A stretch of DNA of 6,414 nucleotides from positions 1 to 6,414 of the forward strand of contig QNDV01000136.1 in NCBI GenBank assembly GCA_003646045.1, read 5' to 3'. Position 1 is the first letter of the stretch. The number at the start of each line of letters is the position of its first letter. Of the stretch, positions 6,271 through 6,414 are shown piece after piece. A program made the position numbers and the translations under genes. This stretch comes from a bacterium (GTDB lineage Bacteria > Krumholzibacteriota > Krumholzibacteria > LZORAL124-64-63). The notes under the pieces were generated by a model. The model was not told the origin of the DNA. It saw only the letters and a list, made by a program, of their open reading frames with translations, and made no database searches.

Positions 6271-6414
6271 GGCACCGTCTCCAATCCCGACTGCTGGCGC
6301 AGCAGGAAATAATCGGCCAGCCAGCGGCCAGCAACCGGGGCGGCCTCGGTGCCACCGTGACCGGCATTCTCGATGATAACGGCCAGGGCAACCTCGGGTT
6401 CGTCCGCCGGCGCC
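6267..6414 (-). CDS. mrdA: Penicillin-binding protein 2, C-terminal end only
   Basis: Only the last 48 residues are in the window; the gene enters from the right edge. The fragment contains PADEPEVALAVIIENAGHGG (2-21) followed by EAAPVAGRWLADYF (23-36). This is the closing beta-strand and final helix of the class B PBP transpeptidase domain, matching the usual end of PBP2. PBP2 cross-links the glycan made by RodA, and mrdA-rodA is a classic gene pair. Its TGA stop shares 4 bases with the rodA GTG start, which suggests translational coupling. The catalytic Ser, SxN and KTG motifs lie outside the window, so the call rests on this C-terminal block and on the neighbour rodA; FtsI-type PBPs end similarly but pair with ftsW. 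Confidence 0.9.
   Translation of the reverse strand, partial: APADEPEVALAVIIENAGHGGTEAAPVAGRWLADYFLLRQQSGLETVP

Overview
The window is an ordinary, densely packed bacterial chromosome segment with high G+C. Every gene I can support lies on the minus strand, so transcription runs from position 6414 towards 1. In that order it holds the end of mrdA (PBP2), rodA, lgt, aroE, comF, pgk, secG, a tRNA-Leu(GAG) gene, a strong intrinsic terminator, and the start of a gene for a very basic Lys-Lys-Lys-Val-Ala repeat protein cut off by the window edge. The plus-strand open frames are antisense shadows of these genes.

Region 6414-2459 looks like one operon. mrdA and rodA overlap by 4 bases, rodA and lgt are 30 bases apart, lgt and aroE overlap by 11 bases, and aroE and comF are 40 bases apart. 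PBP2 (transpeptidase) and RodA (SEDS glycosyltransferase) are the paired enzymes of sidewall peptidoglycan synthesis. Lgt starts lipoprotein maturation, AroE belongs to the shikimate pathway, and ComF belongs to the DNA-uptake/phosphoribosyltransferase-like family. Three successive genes here start with GTG, TTG and GTG.

Region 2458-452 holds two short units, each with a recognisable sigma-70-type promoter. One drives pgk (glycolysis). The other drives secG plus tRNA-Leu (protein export and translation) and has a perfect 10-bp GC hairpin in its leader. The unit ends at a hairpin with a T-run just past the tRNA. A third promoter of the same kind follows at once and drives the repeat-protein gene. 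All three promoters carry an exact TTGACA -35 box with a 17-18 base spacer.

The organism cannot be named from this window. The rod-shape genes and lgt point to a rod-shaped or elongating cell that makes lipoproteins. The secG/tRNA-Leu(GAG) link is also seen in E. coli (secG-leuU), but pgk directly before secG without tpiA, the 421-residue RodA, and the GCF..GCC-type Lgt are not enterobacterial. My low-confidence guess is a high-GC Gram-negative outside the classical Gammaproteobacteria, for example a deltaproteobacterial-like lineage or an FCB-group lineage (Gemmatimonadota, Krumholzibacteriota, Eisenbacteria). I see no mobile element, CRISPR array, defence system or biosynthetic cluster. The most unusual item is the KKKVA repeat protein at the left edge.
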